A stretch of 64,000 nt of DNA. Origin: Achatina immaculata (taxonomy: Eukaryota; Mollusca; Gastropoda; Stylommatophora; Achatinidae). Position 1 is the first letter of the stretch. Each line of letters starts with the position of its first letter. The stretch lies in NCBI GenBank assembly GCA_009760885.1, contig WNKJ01000256.1, positions 1 to 64,000 of the forward strand, in the 5' to 3' direction. This document shows positions 21,261-33,339 of the stretch, piece after piece. The position numbers and the translations under genes were made by a program. The notes beneath the pieces were generated by a model. The model was not told the origin of the DNA, searched no databases, and saw only the letters and a list, made by a program, of their open reading frames with translations.

Positions 21261-22064
21261 TCTCATGTTAGGACTTCTGCTTTTTCTGTACCCCGTTGCT
21301 TAATACAACAAATAAACCCCTACCAGCATTTTCATCCACACTGGGTAGAGACCCATTAGTGTGGGCCAGGGCCCAGTTTCTACCTGTACATAGTAACCGG
21401 TTTTCCTTTCTAAAATGTGCTTGCTTGTTCTTGCTTGTTTATTTCCATGATGTTCTCACTCAGTTTGGGAGTTTCTTTTTTTTTAATCGTACATAACTTA
21501 TTTTAATAAATGACTTAGTGTAATTTCAAACACAAATAATTTTTCTCTTTGTTTTTTTAAAAATCAGAACTATAATAAAATAGCTATAGAAGTAACTAAA
21601 AATGTTATTTATGCTTCACTGATTACACACGCACAAAGCAAATGTATGCGAAATGACATTTTATTATGGTCATATATGTTTTTACAAAGTGATGTCTATA
21701 TTGTAAGCATGCAATATTTTCTAGATATGTCTAAAGCTGCAGTACGAACAGCAGATCTTAATGATGAGCATAAACAAGGTGAAATAGGCATCAGAAAATT
21801 ATAATAACAATATTACTTGTGATTTTCCGTTGCTTTTTTGAGAAAGTCTGAAGAACATGGGAACAAGGAACAGAAAATCTTTTCTTTGACAGACTTAGTA
21901 CCAAATTTTGCGAAGAGACGAATATAAGGAACTGTATATTTACAGAGTATACTTTGACTAGGTATACTAGGTTAGCTTACTTCCAGTTCCACACGTCGTT
22001 GAATATGTTCTCAGTGCCAGCGAAGTATAGCTTTATCATATCACTGGAACATAAATTATTACAA
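21261..22064. other. Intergenic, no gene seen
   Basis: A+T-rich sequence with no recognisable feature. Confidence 0.5.
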
Positions 22065-22978
22065 TTACTTTTTTAAAAATCCCAGTATTAGATCAACAAA
22101 TCAAAGACTGGCAGCGATTGTTAACAAGGGCCATAATCTGACGATACCAGAATTAGAAGTGTTAGCGCAGTTCAGTCCCTTATTCCACCTCATCCACTAT
22201 ATACAAACATTATCAATACTTCCCTTTAAAACCATAATAAAAAAAGGTACCGTCTAATACTACCAGTAAAATCAATGCCAAAAGACATAAATAACAATTA
22301 GTACATTATATTAAGTGACACCTGGGCACTAAACAAAACAGCTGAGAAACACATAAATGCCTTTGAATGTAATTGCTACAGAAGAGTTCATCAAATATCA
22401 TGGATACAAAAAAGAACAAATATATCGATACTACAAGAACTTAATATTGAAGAAGGCTGGCTAGTAAAGAGGATTAAAGAGAGAAAACTTAAATATTTTG
22501 GAAACATTAAACGTCATTATAATCTAGAGAAGACCGTCTTGAAAGGGTACATAATGGGAAAAAGAGAGGAAGACCAAAGCGAAGAAGACTGCAAGACATC
22601 GTTGATGATCTGGAAATGGATGCAACAGCAGCAGGGCGTCTTGCTCGCAACCGATAGGCCTACAGAAGTGTTGTTAGGGAGGCAAAGTTCCGCAAGGGAC
22701 ATGCAAATAAACGAAATGAAGCACATTATAAACTTAATGCATTTTTTCAAATTATATTTAATATAACTGAATGTAGTTTGCTTGCATTTAATTTATTTTG
22801 ATTATTGTTTATTTAATATACCTTTAAAAAATATCCTTAGTTCGTGTAGCACTGTGAATCTGGTGTTCCCTGTTTTTTTTTGTGTCCTTTATATTAATTC
22901 GGATGCAACTCCTTTGCAATTAATTTCCTTGTTTATTCTTTATTTACGCTAATGTGAAAGTTGACGAGACCTTTGAAG
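22065..22978 (+). mobile_element. LINE family E, 3' part, direct copy 1
   Basis: A decayed upstream part leads to a C-terminal RT-ORF tail. It reads ALNKTAEKHINAFECNCYRR, LNIEEGWLVKRIKERKLKYF and KRGRPKRRRLQDIVDDLEMD, with a TAG stop at 22655-22657, then AYRSVVREAKFRKGHA. This tail follows the RT and ends the ORF in several animal LINEs. The right half-kilobase is A+T-rich 3' sequence. The same block recurs at 23247-24162 with the same stop, so the copies share a mutated parent. Confidence 0.8.
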
Positions 22979-23240
22979 ACGGTCTTCTCTAAATTATCAT
23001 GACGTTTAATGTGGCCAAAATATTTAAGTTTTCTCTCTTTAATCCTCTTTACTAGCCAGCCTTCTTCAATATTAAGCTCTTGTAGTATAGATATATTTGT
23101 TCTTTTTTGTGTCCACGATATTTGGAGAACTCTTCTATAGCATTTACATTCAAAGGCATTTATGTGCTTCTCAGCTGTTTTGTTAAGTGTCCAGGTCTCA
23201 CAGGCATATGTTGCGATGGGAAAGATGCATGCCCTTAAAA
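22979..23240 (-). mobile_element. LINE family E fragment, inverted
   Basis: This is the reverse complement of about 22310-22530, coding on the minus strand LNKTAEKHINAFECKCYRRV and similar. It lies exactly between the two direct copies and gives arms of about 220 bp facing each flanking copy. Confidence 0.85.
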
Positions 23241-23246
23241 ATCTTA

Positions 23247-24162
23247 TTACTTTTTTAAAAATCCCAGTATTAGATCAACAAATCAAAGACTGACAGCGGT
23301 TGTTAACAAGGGCCATAATCTGACGATACCAGAATTAGAAGTGTTAGCGCAGTTCAGTTCCTTATTCCACCTCATCCACTATATACAAACATTATCAATA
23401 CTTCCCTTTAAAACCATAATAAAAAAAGGTACCGTCTAATACTACCAGTAAAATCAATGCCAAAAGACATAAATAACAATTAGTACATTCTATTAAGTGA
23501 CACCTGGGCACTAAACAAAACAGCTGAGAAACACATAAATGCCTTTGAATGTAATTGCTACAGAAGAGTTCATCAAATATCATGGATACAAAAAAGAACA
23601 AATATATCGATACTACAAGAACTTAATATTGAAGAAGGCTGGCTAGTAAAGAGGATTAAAGAGAGAAAACTTAAATATTTTGGAAACATTAAACGTCATT
23701 ATAATCTAGAGAAGACCGTCTTGAAAGGGTACATAATGGGAAAAAGAGAGGAAGACCAAAGCGAAGAAGACTGCAAGACATCGTTGATGATCTGGAAATG
23801 GATGCAACAGCAGCAGGGCGTCTTGCTCGCAACCGATAGGCCTACAGAAGTGTTGTTAGGGAGGCAAAGTTCCGCAAGGGACATGCAAATAAACGAAATG
23901 AAGCACATTATAAACTTAATGCATTTTTTCAAATTATATTTAATATAACTGAATGTAGTTTGCTTGCATTTAATTTATTTTGATTATTGTTTATTTAATA
24001 TACCTTTAAAAAATATCCTTAGTTCGTGTAGCACTGTGAATCTGGTGTTCCCTGTTTTTTTTTTTTGTGTCCTTTATATTAATTCGGATGCAACTCCTTT
24101 GCAATTAATTTCCTTGTTTATTCTTTATTTACGCTAATGTGAAAGTTGACGAGACCTTTGAA
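23247..24162 (+). mobile_element. LINE family E, 3' part, direct copy 2
   Basis: Repeats 22065-22978 at an offset of 1182 bp, with a few substitutions (for example gcagcgg for gcagcga) and a longer T run near 24055. The shared stop is at 23837-23839. The copy ends at gacctttgaaga, where an AT microsatellite begins. Confidence 0.85.

Positions 24163-24200
<38 letters not shown>
24163..24200. repeat. (AT)n microsatellite
   Basis: AT dinucleotide run at the end of the LINE E duplication. Confidence 0.95.
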
Positions 24201-24649
24201 TTAATTTCAATTTATGCTTTCGAATAATAATATTTTTATATGTGTATATGTGTTCTTTTAATCCAATCTGTCCAACATAGTAAGTGATGGTTTTAAAACT
24301 ATGAGTGTTTTATCTCATTTTAAATACAATCAAAGGAACTAATTGACCCATGCAGAGACTATCATAGCGTGTCTGCAGACTTGTAATAAACAAAGCAGAT
24401 AGAAAATACCTGCATCAAATGTTAAAAAATAACGCCCTGTGAATTATAACATTACTTGCTGAAAGTTTATGTCTAAAAATGATAAGATGAAGTAGGTTTT
24501 CTTGACGTTCTACACGCGAGAAATGTATAATTTTGTGCCTTACAAGATAAGATGCGAATATTAAATTCAGTGACTAATTTTCTCGTAATTAGTTAGTTAG
24601 TTAATTAGTCAGTTAGTTAGTTAGTTAGTTAGTTAATTAGTTAGTTAGG

Positions 24650-24695
<46 letters not shown>

Positions 24696-25465
24696 TTAGG
24701 TCGCTGATGAAATTGTCGAGCATCATTTTGTTTTAATGCATCCAGTGCTCTTCCTGTGAAGAAACTGGCAAGTTCTGGTCAGTGTCTTTTCTCGTGCCCT
24801 CATACGCCAAGATTATTTTACGACGTGTCATGGTGCCCCTCTCATACTGTTTGTTGCTGTAGTTAGGGAGGCAATGCCGTTTGTTTCAAAACAAATTATC
24901 TGGTTTGCACTGTTAGTACATCATGCAATGAAGCATAACGATACTATATTTATTGTGGTTATGTGTATCCTATTTATATGTGTTGTTCCAGGAGATATCA
25001 CGTGGTACAAAAGACCAGACTTTTTCCTTTAAGTAGCATAGCTTTGATTGTGCTTTTCTGATCTCGAAGAATTCCTGATTACTTGTCACTGCGACTTTCT
25101 CATGAAAACTACTACTACAGGATAATGTTGGTTGTAGTTAATGCTGGAATTAGGTTTATTCCATAAATTTTGTGAATTTCACTGAATTATATTTTTCATG
25201 TTTTCAACTGAACATCCCTCAGGACAGTGTGAAAAAGAACAGCAGATTATCTGACAAATTATCCAAGTATAATTTTACGTTTTCATATGTCAACCTTCAT
25301 AACCAAAACTACAAAGATCTATCTTCAGTTTATATCTTATGAACACGATATTCTGAACTATCCATTTTACTGAGGTCATTTTACAGCTTAGTTCTTTTTG
25401 TATAATTTGTATTTCATTTTTAAAGGTATTTGGTGACATGACCTATATTTGTTCCTTCTTCCTGG
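24201..25465. other. Intergenic with a (TTAG)n tract
   Basis: No gene seen, apart from the tetranucleotide tract at 24587-24693. Confidence 0.5.
24587..24693. repeat. (TTAG)n microsatellite
   Basis: About 25 tetranucleotide units with a few variant units (ttaa, gtca, ttagg). Confidence 0.95.
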
Positions 25466-25789
25466 TCATGTAGTCTTTGAGGACATTTCCCATAATCCTC
25501 GTTTCACATATTTCCGATTTGAGAATCCGACATTATAGCATTCAGGACATTCCCATACATGCTCCATCGGATACTCCAACATCCACCGAAGAGTGTGTCT
25601 ACTGATGGTTCCCGTCAAATGTTGGTTGTTTATTATACGTCTTCTCACACTTAGTCCAGATTTTCTTCCAGTATCTTCCCTCTGTTCCAGTGTCACAGAT
25701 CTCTGTATATCCACATTATCCATCCTCTTCCTCTCTTCTTTATCCCGCAGTCTGAGTAATACTTTCTTCGCAATGTCTTCCGTATCCAT
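25466..25789 (-). pseudogene. Unidentified ORF, possibly a LINE C-terminal tail
   Basis: A 107-codon frame, rich in Arg, Lys and Glu for its first half. It ends in EHVWECPECYNVGF, a Cys-rich pattern resembling the zinc-knuckle-like tail after RNase H in some LINEs. There is no homologous copy elsewhere in the window and no other domain. It could also be a chance frame. Confidence 0.3.
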
Positions 25790-26193
25790 TCTCAGCCTGT
25801 CCTGAATTCCAGCCTGTTTCAGCCCACTCTACCAGCCAACTCATTTCCATACTAACCTGCATGCACTGGTTAGAAGATCCACAGAGATTACCTCACATGT
25901 GAGTCCCAAAAAGATCACCAGGTCTCTCCTCCAAAGAAACCTCTCAATAAGTTTTGTACCGGCGCAGGACAACGGTTCAGTTGAGGCTATTGTTTGATGG
26001 TGGATTTATTAGCTTTGAAAGAAAATATTATGTTTACCTCGATACTAATTTGGGAACTACGACATACATATGTCCGGCCTAAATCTTATAATATCGCCTA
26101 TAAAAAATCCAGAATATTTCTCTAACAGGGACTGAACGGCTTTGAGAATAATTATTCTTATTTCTAGCATTTTGGTCATCTGTTACACTAAAT

Positions 26194-26210
26194 CCCCCCC
26201 CCCCCCCCCC
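26194..26210. repeat. Poly-C run
   Basis: Seventeen C in a row. The duplicated copy at 27862-27882 has twenty-one. Confidence 0.95.
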
Positions 26211-26740
26211 GATCTGTGATGCCAGCATTTTTTTAGAGCCTGAAGTTAATAATGGTGGTAGTTCTTTCAATCGTTATTACTGTCTTTGAGCCTTCGCTAC
26301 TTTCCTTGAAAACATCAATTCTAATGTATTTACAACGAGTATAGAAAGACATGTATACAACACTTGTCTTCATTCAGAACACACGCATTCAAATGTTCTT
26401 CTTCAGTTTCTTATGTGATCTTTCTCCGGCATAGATGAGTGTGAACTGCACACTTTATTTGATTGCTCTCAACTTCAGCGATTCTGCTTATGTTCCAGGC
26501 TTTCTCTCACTCTGTTGGAAGTGTATCTGGTCAATCATTCTCTGAATGGGAAGCAAAATGAAAAAGGAAAACTCGTCCTCCTATTCCTCAAGTATATTAA
26601 CTTCTTCACGACTCTCTAGACGACTCATTCATCTAAGTAATTTTCCGTCGTAATGAAATATTGAAAACTGTGTAGACAAGACAAGGAGTAGCTGTTTTGT
26701 TTTCTTACTTTCTAACATTAGATATAAGCGAGATGAATTA

Positions 26741-26900
26741 AGGTGATTGATTGATTGATTGATTAATCTTTATTTCACAAGGGTTAAGAATTGGGCACGC
26801 AGGCCGGTCTGACATGCTGCCCTTTATCATACATCTTTCATTCTATTCCAGACATTCTACAAATAGCAATGTATTATACAAACATAATTAACGTTGAAGT
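26741..26900 (-). mobile_element. LINE family I, 3' terminal fragment with GATT tail
   Basis: On the minus strand the sequence ends ttaacccttgtgaaataaag and then an AATC tail (26741-26764). It matches 11428-11560, where the RT C-terminus is still visible. Only the 3' untranslated part is recognisable here. Confidence 0.65.
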
Positions 26901-27040
26901 TGATAGACATAAAATAAAATAAAACATTTACGTTTCGTTCTTATCCATTCACTCAGTACAGAAGTAACTACATACATATATAAATGACTATCTACTAAAC
27001 ACATTTAATGGGTGTTTAATACTAGGAGGTGTGTGCCAAT

Positions 27041-27090
27041 AATTATATTATATTATATTATATTATATTATATTATATTATATTATATTT
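27041..27090. repeat. (TTATA)n microsatellite
   Basis: Pentanucleotide run. An equivalent with an interruption is at 28716-28768 in copy 2. Confidence 0.9.
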
Positions 27091-27289
27091 ATATGACTGA
27101 TGTGCATAATATTTTATGTGGTAGGAAACAAGAATGTCATTATAAGGAAATGCTAACAGCACATTCATAACTATTTCAGTCCACTGCTGTGGTCGAGGCA
27201 CAGTTGATTTCGGAAAGATATATATATATAATATATATATATATATGTGTATATATGTATGTATGTAGATATAATATATATATATATAT

Positions 27290-27641
27290 ATATGTATATA
27301 TTTAGGCATCACTCTGGAACGCTTGAACAATTTCAACCAAACTTGACACACATATGACTTACAATCTGGACAGTGCACCGAGGGGGAGGTGGGGTAGATC
27401 ATCCCTAGGATACCCCTATGACTCCTAGGGGTCTGGGTGACATGTATAAATAATCGAAAATGAACGATATTAGTGTCGAATCCATACTTCTCGGGGTCGC
27501 TGACATGAATAGTGATACTTCCGATGCCGTTTAAGTCCAAGTTCATCCCCCAACGGCATGGGGTCCCCAGTGATGGGTTTCGCTGAGATGAATAGTGGCA
27601 CTCGCATGTTCAGCCCCACCGGCATAGTAGTTTGGGGGGGC
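27290..27641 (+). mobile_element. Helitron-like non-autonomous element, left part
   Basis: After an AT tract comes ggcatcactctggaacgctt and caatttcaaccaaacttgac. This opening recurs at the start of many Helitron-type or related non-autonomous elements in invertebrates. It is severed from its right part (28873-29213) by the tandem duplication. Classification is from memory of the motif style and needs a database match. Confidence 0.45.
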
Positions 27642-28872
27642 TATTGTTTGTTTTATTTATACTATTGGTGGATTTATTAGCTTTGATACAAAATATTATG
27701 TTTACCTCGATACTAATTTGGGAACTAAGACATACATATGTCCGGCCTAAATCTTCTAATATCGCCTATAAAAAATCCAGAATATTTCTCTAACAGGGAC
27801 TGAACGGCTTTGAGAATAATTATTCTTATTTCTAGCATTTTGGTCATCTGTTACACTAAATCCCCCCCCCCCCCCCCCCCCCGATCTGTGATGCCAGCAT
27901 TTTTTTAGAGCCTGAAGTTAATAATGGTGGTAGTTCTTTCAATCGTTATTACAGTCTTTGAGCCTTCGCTACTTTCCTTGAAAACATCAATTCTAATGTA
28001 TTTACAATGAGTATAGAAAGACATGTATACAACACTTGTCTTCATTCAGAACACACGCATTCAAATGTTCTTCTTCAGTTTCTTATGTGATCTTTCTCCA
28101 GCATAGATGAGTGTGAACTGCACACTTTATTTGATTGCTCTCAACTTCAGCGATTCTGCTTATGTTCCAGGCTTTCTCTCACTCTGTTGGAAGTGTATCT
28201 GGTCAATCATTCTCTGAATGGGAAGCACAATTAAAAAGGAAAACTCGTCCTCCTATTCCTCAAGTATATTAACTTCTTCACGACTCTCTAGACGACTCAT
28301 TGATCTAAGTAATTTTCCGTCGTAATGAAATATTGAAAACTGTGTAGACAAGACAAGGAGTAGCTGTTTTGTTTTCTTACTTTCTAACATTAGATATAAG
28401 CGAGATAAATGAAGGTGATTGATTGATTGATTGATTAATCTTTATTTCACAAGGGTTAAGAATTGGGCAGGCAGGCCGGTCTGACATGCTGCCCTTTATC
28501 ATACATCTTTCATTCTATTCCATACATTCTACAAATAGCAATGTATTATACAAAAATAATTAACATTGAAGCTGAGAGACATAAAATAAAATAAAACATT
28601 TACGTTTCGCTCTTATCCATTCACTCAGTACAGAAGTAACTACATACATATATAAATGACTATCTACTAAACACATTTAATGGGTGTTGAATACTAGGAG
28701 GTGTGTGCCAATAATTATATTATATTATATTATATTATAGTGTATAATATTATATTATATTATATTTATATGACTGATTTATATGACGGCATGGGGTCCC
28801 CAGTGATGGGTTTCGCTGAGATGAATAGTGGCACTCGCATGTTCAGCCCCACCGGCATAGTAGTTTGGGGGG
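27642..28872. repeat. Long tandem duplication, copy 2 (internally deleted)
   Basis: Matches 25985-27641, with a deletion between ttatatgac and ggcatggggtcc near 28785. It repeats the 85-bp block at 27553-27641 at 28787-28872. Confidence 0.85.
28418..28565 (-). mobile_element. LINE family I, 3' terminal fragment (duplicated)
   Basis: Copy of 26741-26900 in the second half of the tandem duplication, with the same GATT tail. Confidence 0.65.
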
Positions 28873-29213
28873 GGGGCGGGGTTGGGGGTGAGAAGTGGTG
28901 AAAAATAAATTGTCAAAATTGACCGAGATTAGTGTCGAGTCCAGAGCGTTCGGGGTCGCTAAGCTGATTGTGACAGTCCTGGTGACAATTACGCCCACGT
29001 TTAGTCGAATAGAAGGAATAGAATTTTGTAGAACGGTCTAGGCTCTGTAGAACCTTCTAGAAGGCTGTGGAAATGATTAGAACACTGTAGAACATTCTAG
29101 AAAATTGTGTAACTGAATCTACCTCTGTAGACCCTTCTAGAAGATTGTAGAAATGAATAGAACTTTGTTGACTGGGATAAATAAATACCCTGGCAACGCC
29201 GGATAATCAGCTA
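28873..29213 (+). mobile_element. Helitron-like element, right terminus
   Basis: Contains repeated tctagaa/gtagaa words and ends ccctggcaacgccggataat then cagctag at about 29206-29212. A GGC-aac-GCC hairpin shortly before CTAG fits the 3' signature of Helitrons (hairpin plus CTRR, followed by T). No transposase was found. Confidence 0.5.
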
Positions 29214-31258
29214 GTATATATAGATATGAAAACATTGGCTGGCAGGGAGATGAGGTAGAGGAAATGGCCGGGCGATGTCTTGTGTAGTTGTGTCTACGGT
29301 TGTATTATGGTGATATTCTACCTATGCCTGCCTCATGTGGTAGAGATTATGTAGTTATGCTGAAAGCTGTGGCGTAGGTTCCGTATTTACGTGTCAATAT
29401 GGAAATTATGTGTATGATTTCAGCGTGAATTATCAGTATATTGGATTGGCAACGTCTCTGATTCGTTATTATGCTTCCATGTAGATTGATCTTGTGCTGG
29501 AGTAACGCGGTTATAAAGAGGTGTGTCATGACAGCGGTAGCAGCGTGGAATATGTGCCACTGCACATTAGATTCATAGTGTAGGCTACGTGGAGGGCCAA
29601 GAGAGCCCGGGACCACAGGCCCATCAGGTTTAAATAATGCAACATTATATTATCATATGATAGCATGATTAATTACCATTATAATGACACCTGTCTTGAT
29701 GTCATGTTGATGTCAATGTCAGTTGTATGTGTTGCTGTGGCGTATAGTGAGAATAAAATGATGTGTCTTTAATTTCAGACTTGGTGATATGTACTGCAGG
29801 TCAATGTATTGTGTATTGATTCAATGCTCATGATTTATGCATACTCAGCATACAATATACCAAGGAAGGGAGAACCTGGGTTGGTGGTCATGATGGCTGA
29901 GCTAGATTGGCCTGGAGTAAGGTAGTACATTGTCAAGGAATGTTGGTCTGTAACATTTGGATACATATTCCCCCCCCCCCTCCCAGTTATAAAAATGTAA
30001 ACATGCACCAAACAAGTTTTACACTACAGTTTAAGAAAAAAATCTTTAGTGACTGCAGTACACGAACTTTCTGGAAGAACCGACGAGTGTTGTAAATGAT
30101 TCATTTTCCCCTAAACTGCTGTGAAACAATTCAGTTTTCTCTGCTCTTGACATGCGGTTGGTATAACGATCACAGCTTGTTAGAAACTACAAGATAAAGA
30201 AACTTGTAGTAAAAAATCATCCGAGCTCTTTCAAGAACGGTAACTGCCTGACAGTTTTATCGAGCTTTCGAATGTTTCAGAAATCTTCGTCAATCCTGGT
30301 GTATGTTTTTTAAAAGTACTTCAATTCTTTCGTTCTTGTTTTCTTTGTCTTCTGTATTGTACTTTTTTCTTTTTCTGAGTGTAAAATACAGACATATTAT
30401 TATGTAAGAAAAATGTGTATTAAGAGGAGAGAACAGCTCCTGCCTATCTTGTCTGCACAGTTTTAATATTGATATCTGTAGCAGTTTTAAGTAGGTCATC
30501 GAGTCTTCTACCTGGAGTTGAAATCTTAATATACCTGGTTTATACGAGTGTGTACTATTTTATTTTGCTTAGAAATTACAACAGGAATGGCCCAAAGCAC
30601 TTTGAATAAAATGAAACCAGTGACCTAGCACTATGAGACAATAAATATATTTACTGGATTGACGAAAACAAAGAAGTACGAAACTATTTTTGGAGTATTG
30701 AGTTGATACCCGAACATACAGAACATGGGCGTAGCAGAGTAGATGGAGAAATGTTCAGCAAGACGGTGCCACGTTTGATATGTGTAAATATCTTAGTAAC
30801 TGATTGTTATTTGTCATTGCTATATATTTGATGCTATTTATTGTGCATCTTTTACTAGGCTTACATGCTTGAGATATGAATCATTGATTTGAAGTCATTT
30901 TTGTTAATATTCCTCACTGATTAAAGATGATTTGATTTCTGTGTAAGTTTTCTTAGTGGAATTGTCTGTGTTCTTAAAGGAGAGATTGAAAGTGATTAAG
31001 GTTAAGGGACACATAAACCTGGGTTGACCGGAAATACGGGATGGGATAAGAGAGGAGGCGTTTTGATTGCAGGAGAAAAGGAAAAGTATTAATTATGGGC
31101 GGTGTCTGGGATAAGATAACAGGTTTTACCGTACTACAGTATATTAAGATAAAACCAACAGGAGAAATGAATAAAGAATGTGTTTATCGTATGACAGTAT
31201 ATTAAAATAACCCAGAAGCCCCTGCTTGGCGGATTAATCAAAGAGGAGATAGATACAC

Positions 31259-31264
<6 letters not shown>
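29214..31264. other. Intergenic, no gene seen
   Basis: A poly-C run lies near 29970. The minus strand near 30290-30230 reads gaagatttctgaaacattcg, a phrase of the kind found at some retroelement termini; weak. No coding sequence recognised. Confidence 0.45.
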
Positions 31265-31289
<25 letters not shown>

Positions 31290-31290
31290 A
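31265..31290. repeat. (AG)n microsatellite
   Basis: Pure AG run. Confidence 0.95.
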
Positions 31291-31549
31291 AATTATAATA
31301 AATAACTCCAGATCTTTCCATATCCAGTACGTACTACAATAGATCACGGACAACAACTTTTGGAAGTGTAATGAAAGTGTTAAAAAATAATCGACCACGC
31401 ATAGTTAAGAAACACAAATGGTCTATTAAATGTAAGTTAGAAATAAATGTAACAAACACTCAAAATTAGAAATAAACATTCTTATTAGATTACATACCAT
31501 TGTATACGACGAGGGAATTAAAAGTGATGCACTACATTCATAGAGAGTG

Positions 31550-31850
31550 AATGATTTCATAGAAACAAGGGGGTGTGTGAAGTATCATCAAAAGTTGGAA
31601 TGGATAATGACATACAGGAAGTGTGGCTGATTCCATTAAACAGTACGTGGCTAATGAAACACAAGAGATGAAGGAGATTGTGTTCACATACTACATGGTT
31701 GGTGAGATACAAAAGATTTGGGAAACAAAATGTCATCAAGGGGTGCATGGCTATTGAGATACACAAGATTTGGCTAATGTCATCAGAAATTAAATGACTA
31801 GTGAGATAAAAGCCGTGTAGGAAATGGCATTGAAAGTTACATTATCAGTG
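31550..31850. repeat. Degenerate about 46-bp repeat related to the array at 56770-57285
   Basis: Diverged units carry atgtcatca, then tacatgg or tgcatgg, then ctagtgagat or ctattgagat, then acaagat. The same word order forms the clean 47-bp array at 56770-57285, so both probably come from one ancestral satellite. Confidence 0.6.
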
Positions 31851-32006
31851 TTCTTTTATCTAGAAGAGGTGTAGGAAAATATGATGGCGTGTAATGAATG
31901 AATGCGCGAGGCTGATGATAATATAATACTGAGTGAATCAGATGATTATGTGCTACTAAGTAAGCATGTGCTTGTATTCTTAGTGGGGTCAATGAGCGGC
32001 GGGTGT

Positions 32007-32355
32007 AGCTGGGGGGGGGACTTTGTAGACAAGACAGACAGCAGGACAAGGACTGACGACGTGTGACTTCTACTACAAGCTGGGGGACTTTGTAGACAAG
32101 ACGGATAGCAGGACAAGGAGTGACGACGTGTGACTTCTACTACAAGCTGGGGGACTTTGTAGACAAGACGGATAGCAGGACAAGGACTGACGACATGTGA
32201 CCTCTACTACAAGCTGGGGGACTTTGTAGACAAGACAGATAGCAGGACAAGGAGTGACGACGTGTGACTTCTACTACAAGCTGGGGGACTTTGTAGACAA
32301 GACGGATAGCAGGACAAGGAGTGACGACGTGTGACTTCTACTACAAGCTGGGGGA
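32007..32355. repeat. 67-bp minisatellite, 5 copies
   Basis: Unit starts gctgggggactttgtagaca and contains gcaggacaaggagtgacgac. Exact 67-bp spacing and few substitutions indicate recent amplification. Confidence 0.95.
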
Positions 32356-33339
32356 TTTTGACCTATTAAATCGTGTCCGTTGCTTGACCTTAACCAGGAG
32401 AAATGAGGTGTGTAATATATTTGTTCCAACCTGCCGTTGTAACCCTTAGCAAATTCCACTCTCTCGTGCGCTCCTTCCATCACAAAAATAATAAATAAAA
32501 CAAAAACTGTAGACTAAAATGAATGGATCGCTGCCAGGGGCAACAGGATTTATTGTGGTTTAATACAGACCTGCACCCAATTTAGTCAGAACTCTTAATG
32601 AAACAATAAATGTTCTTAACTATGGATCATTTCTAAATGGTGGTCGATCCTCATAAAGCTAAACATTATCTCCTCTTAAACAGGGTATCTTCTCCTGAAA
32701 CATAGTTCTTCATAAAATTAAACATGAAGCTTAACATGGTTTTCTCCTCCTATCCAAACATGGGTTGTCTCCTCATAAAACAGTATTTCTTCATGCATTT
32801 ATACATTATTTTCTCCTGAAAATATACATTAGTTTCTCCTATAGCCAGACATATTTCTCCTCCTATCAAAACACCCAGGACATATAATTTGCGAGTCACA
32901 TCAAACAAGGTTTGCCCGGAAGGTTGGAAACAAATACACAACTAATTTAGATTTCGTTAAGTAAATCTTACAACTCAATAAATTAGTATTCTTCAAAACT
33001 ATAAAGAGTTTACATGTATACATTTAGCTTAAAGAAGCAAGTGCCTGAAGCATACCTGAAAATTACCTAATCTCGACACCACGCCGTAGGAAAATCGACT
33101 AATAAAACCTATTTCTCCTTATTTGGTAATTGAAAATTTCAAAATGCTGGATTTCTATAGCCCCCTTTAAACCACTTGATAGTATGTAATGTATAAATAA
33201 ATATGAACTATAGTCCCGATACTTCATAAAAGCTTAGATAGACATCCACGTGGCGTATCTTAACATCAAACTAACACCGAAAAACTACCTCAGCAAATAT
33301 CCTACCCTAAAATAGGGCAAAATATCTAGCATATTCACA
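32356..33339. other. Intergenic, no gene seen
   Basis: Irregular ttctcctcctat-like words recur at 32660-32870. No coding sequence. Confidence 0.45.

Larger units (their letters stand above)
25985..27641. repeat. Long tandem duplication, copy 1 (about 1.66 kb)
   Basis: Begins ggctattgtttg and ends tagtttgggggg, and is repeated at 27642-28872. It contains a poly-C run (26194-26210), a LINE I 3' end, a TTATA microsatellite and the left part of a Helitron-like element. Copy 2 lacks about 455 bp corresponding to 27090-27545. Confidence 0.85.

Noticed and set aside
24587..24693. Telomere-like TTAG repeats
   Set aside because: The unit is TTAG, not TTAGGG, is short and interrupted, and lies internally.
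27073..27546. 157-codon minus frame with IYIYIYI
   Set aside because: Driven by an AT microsatellite and the Helitron-like left end; no domain.
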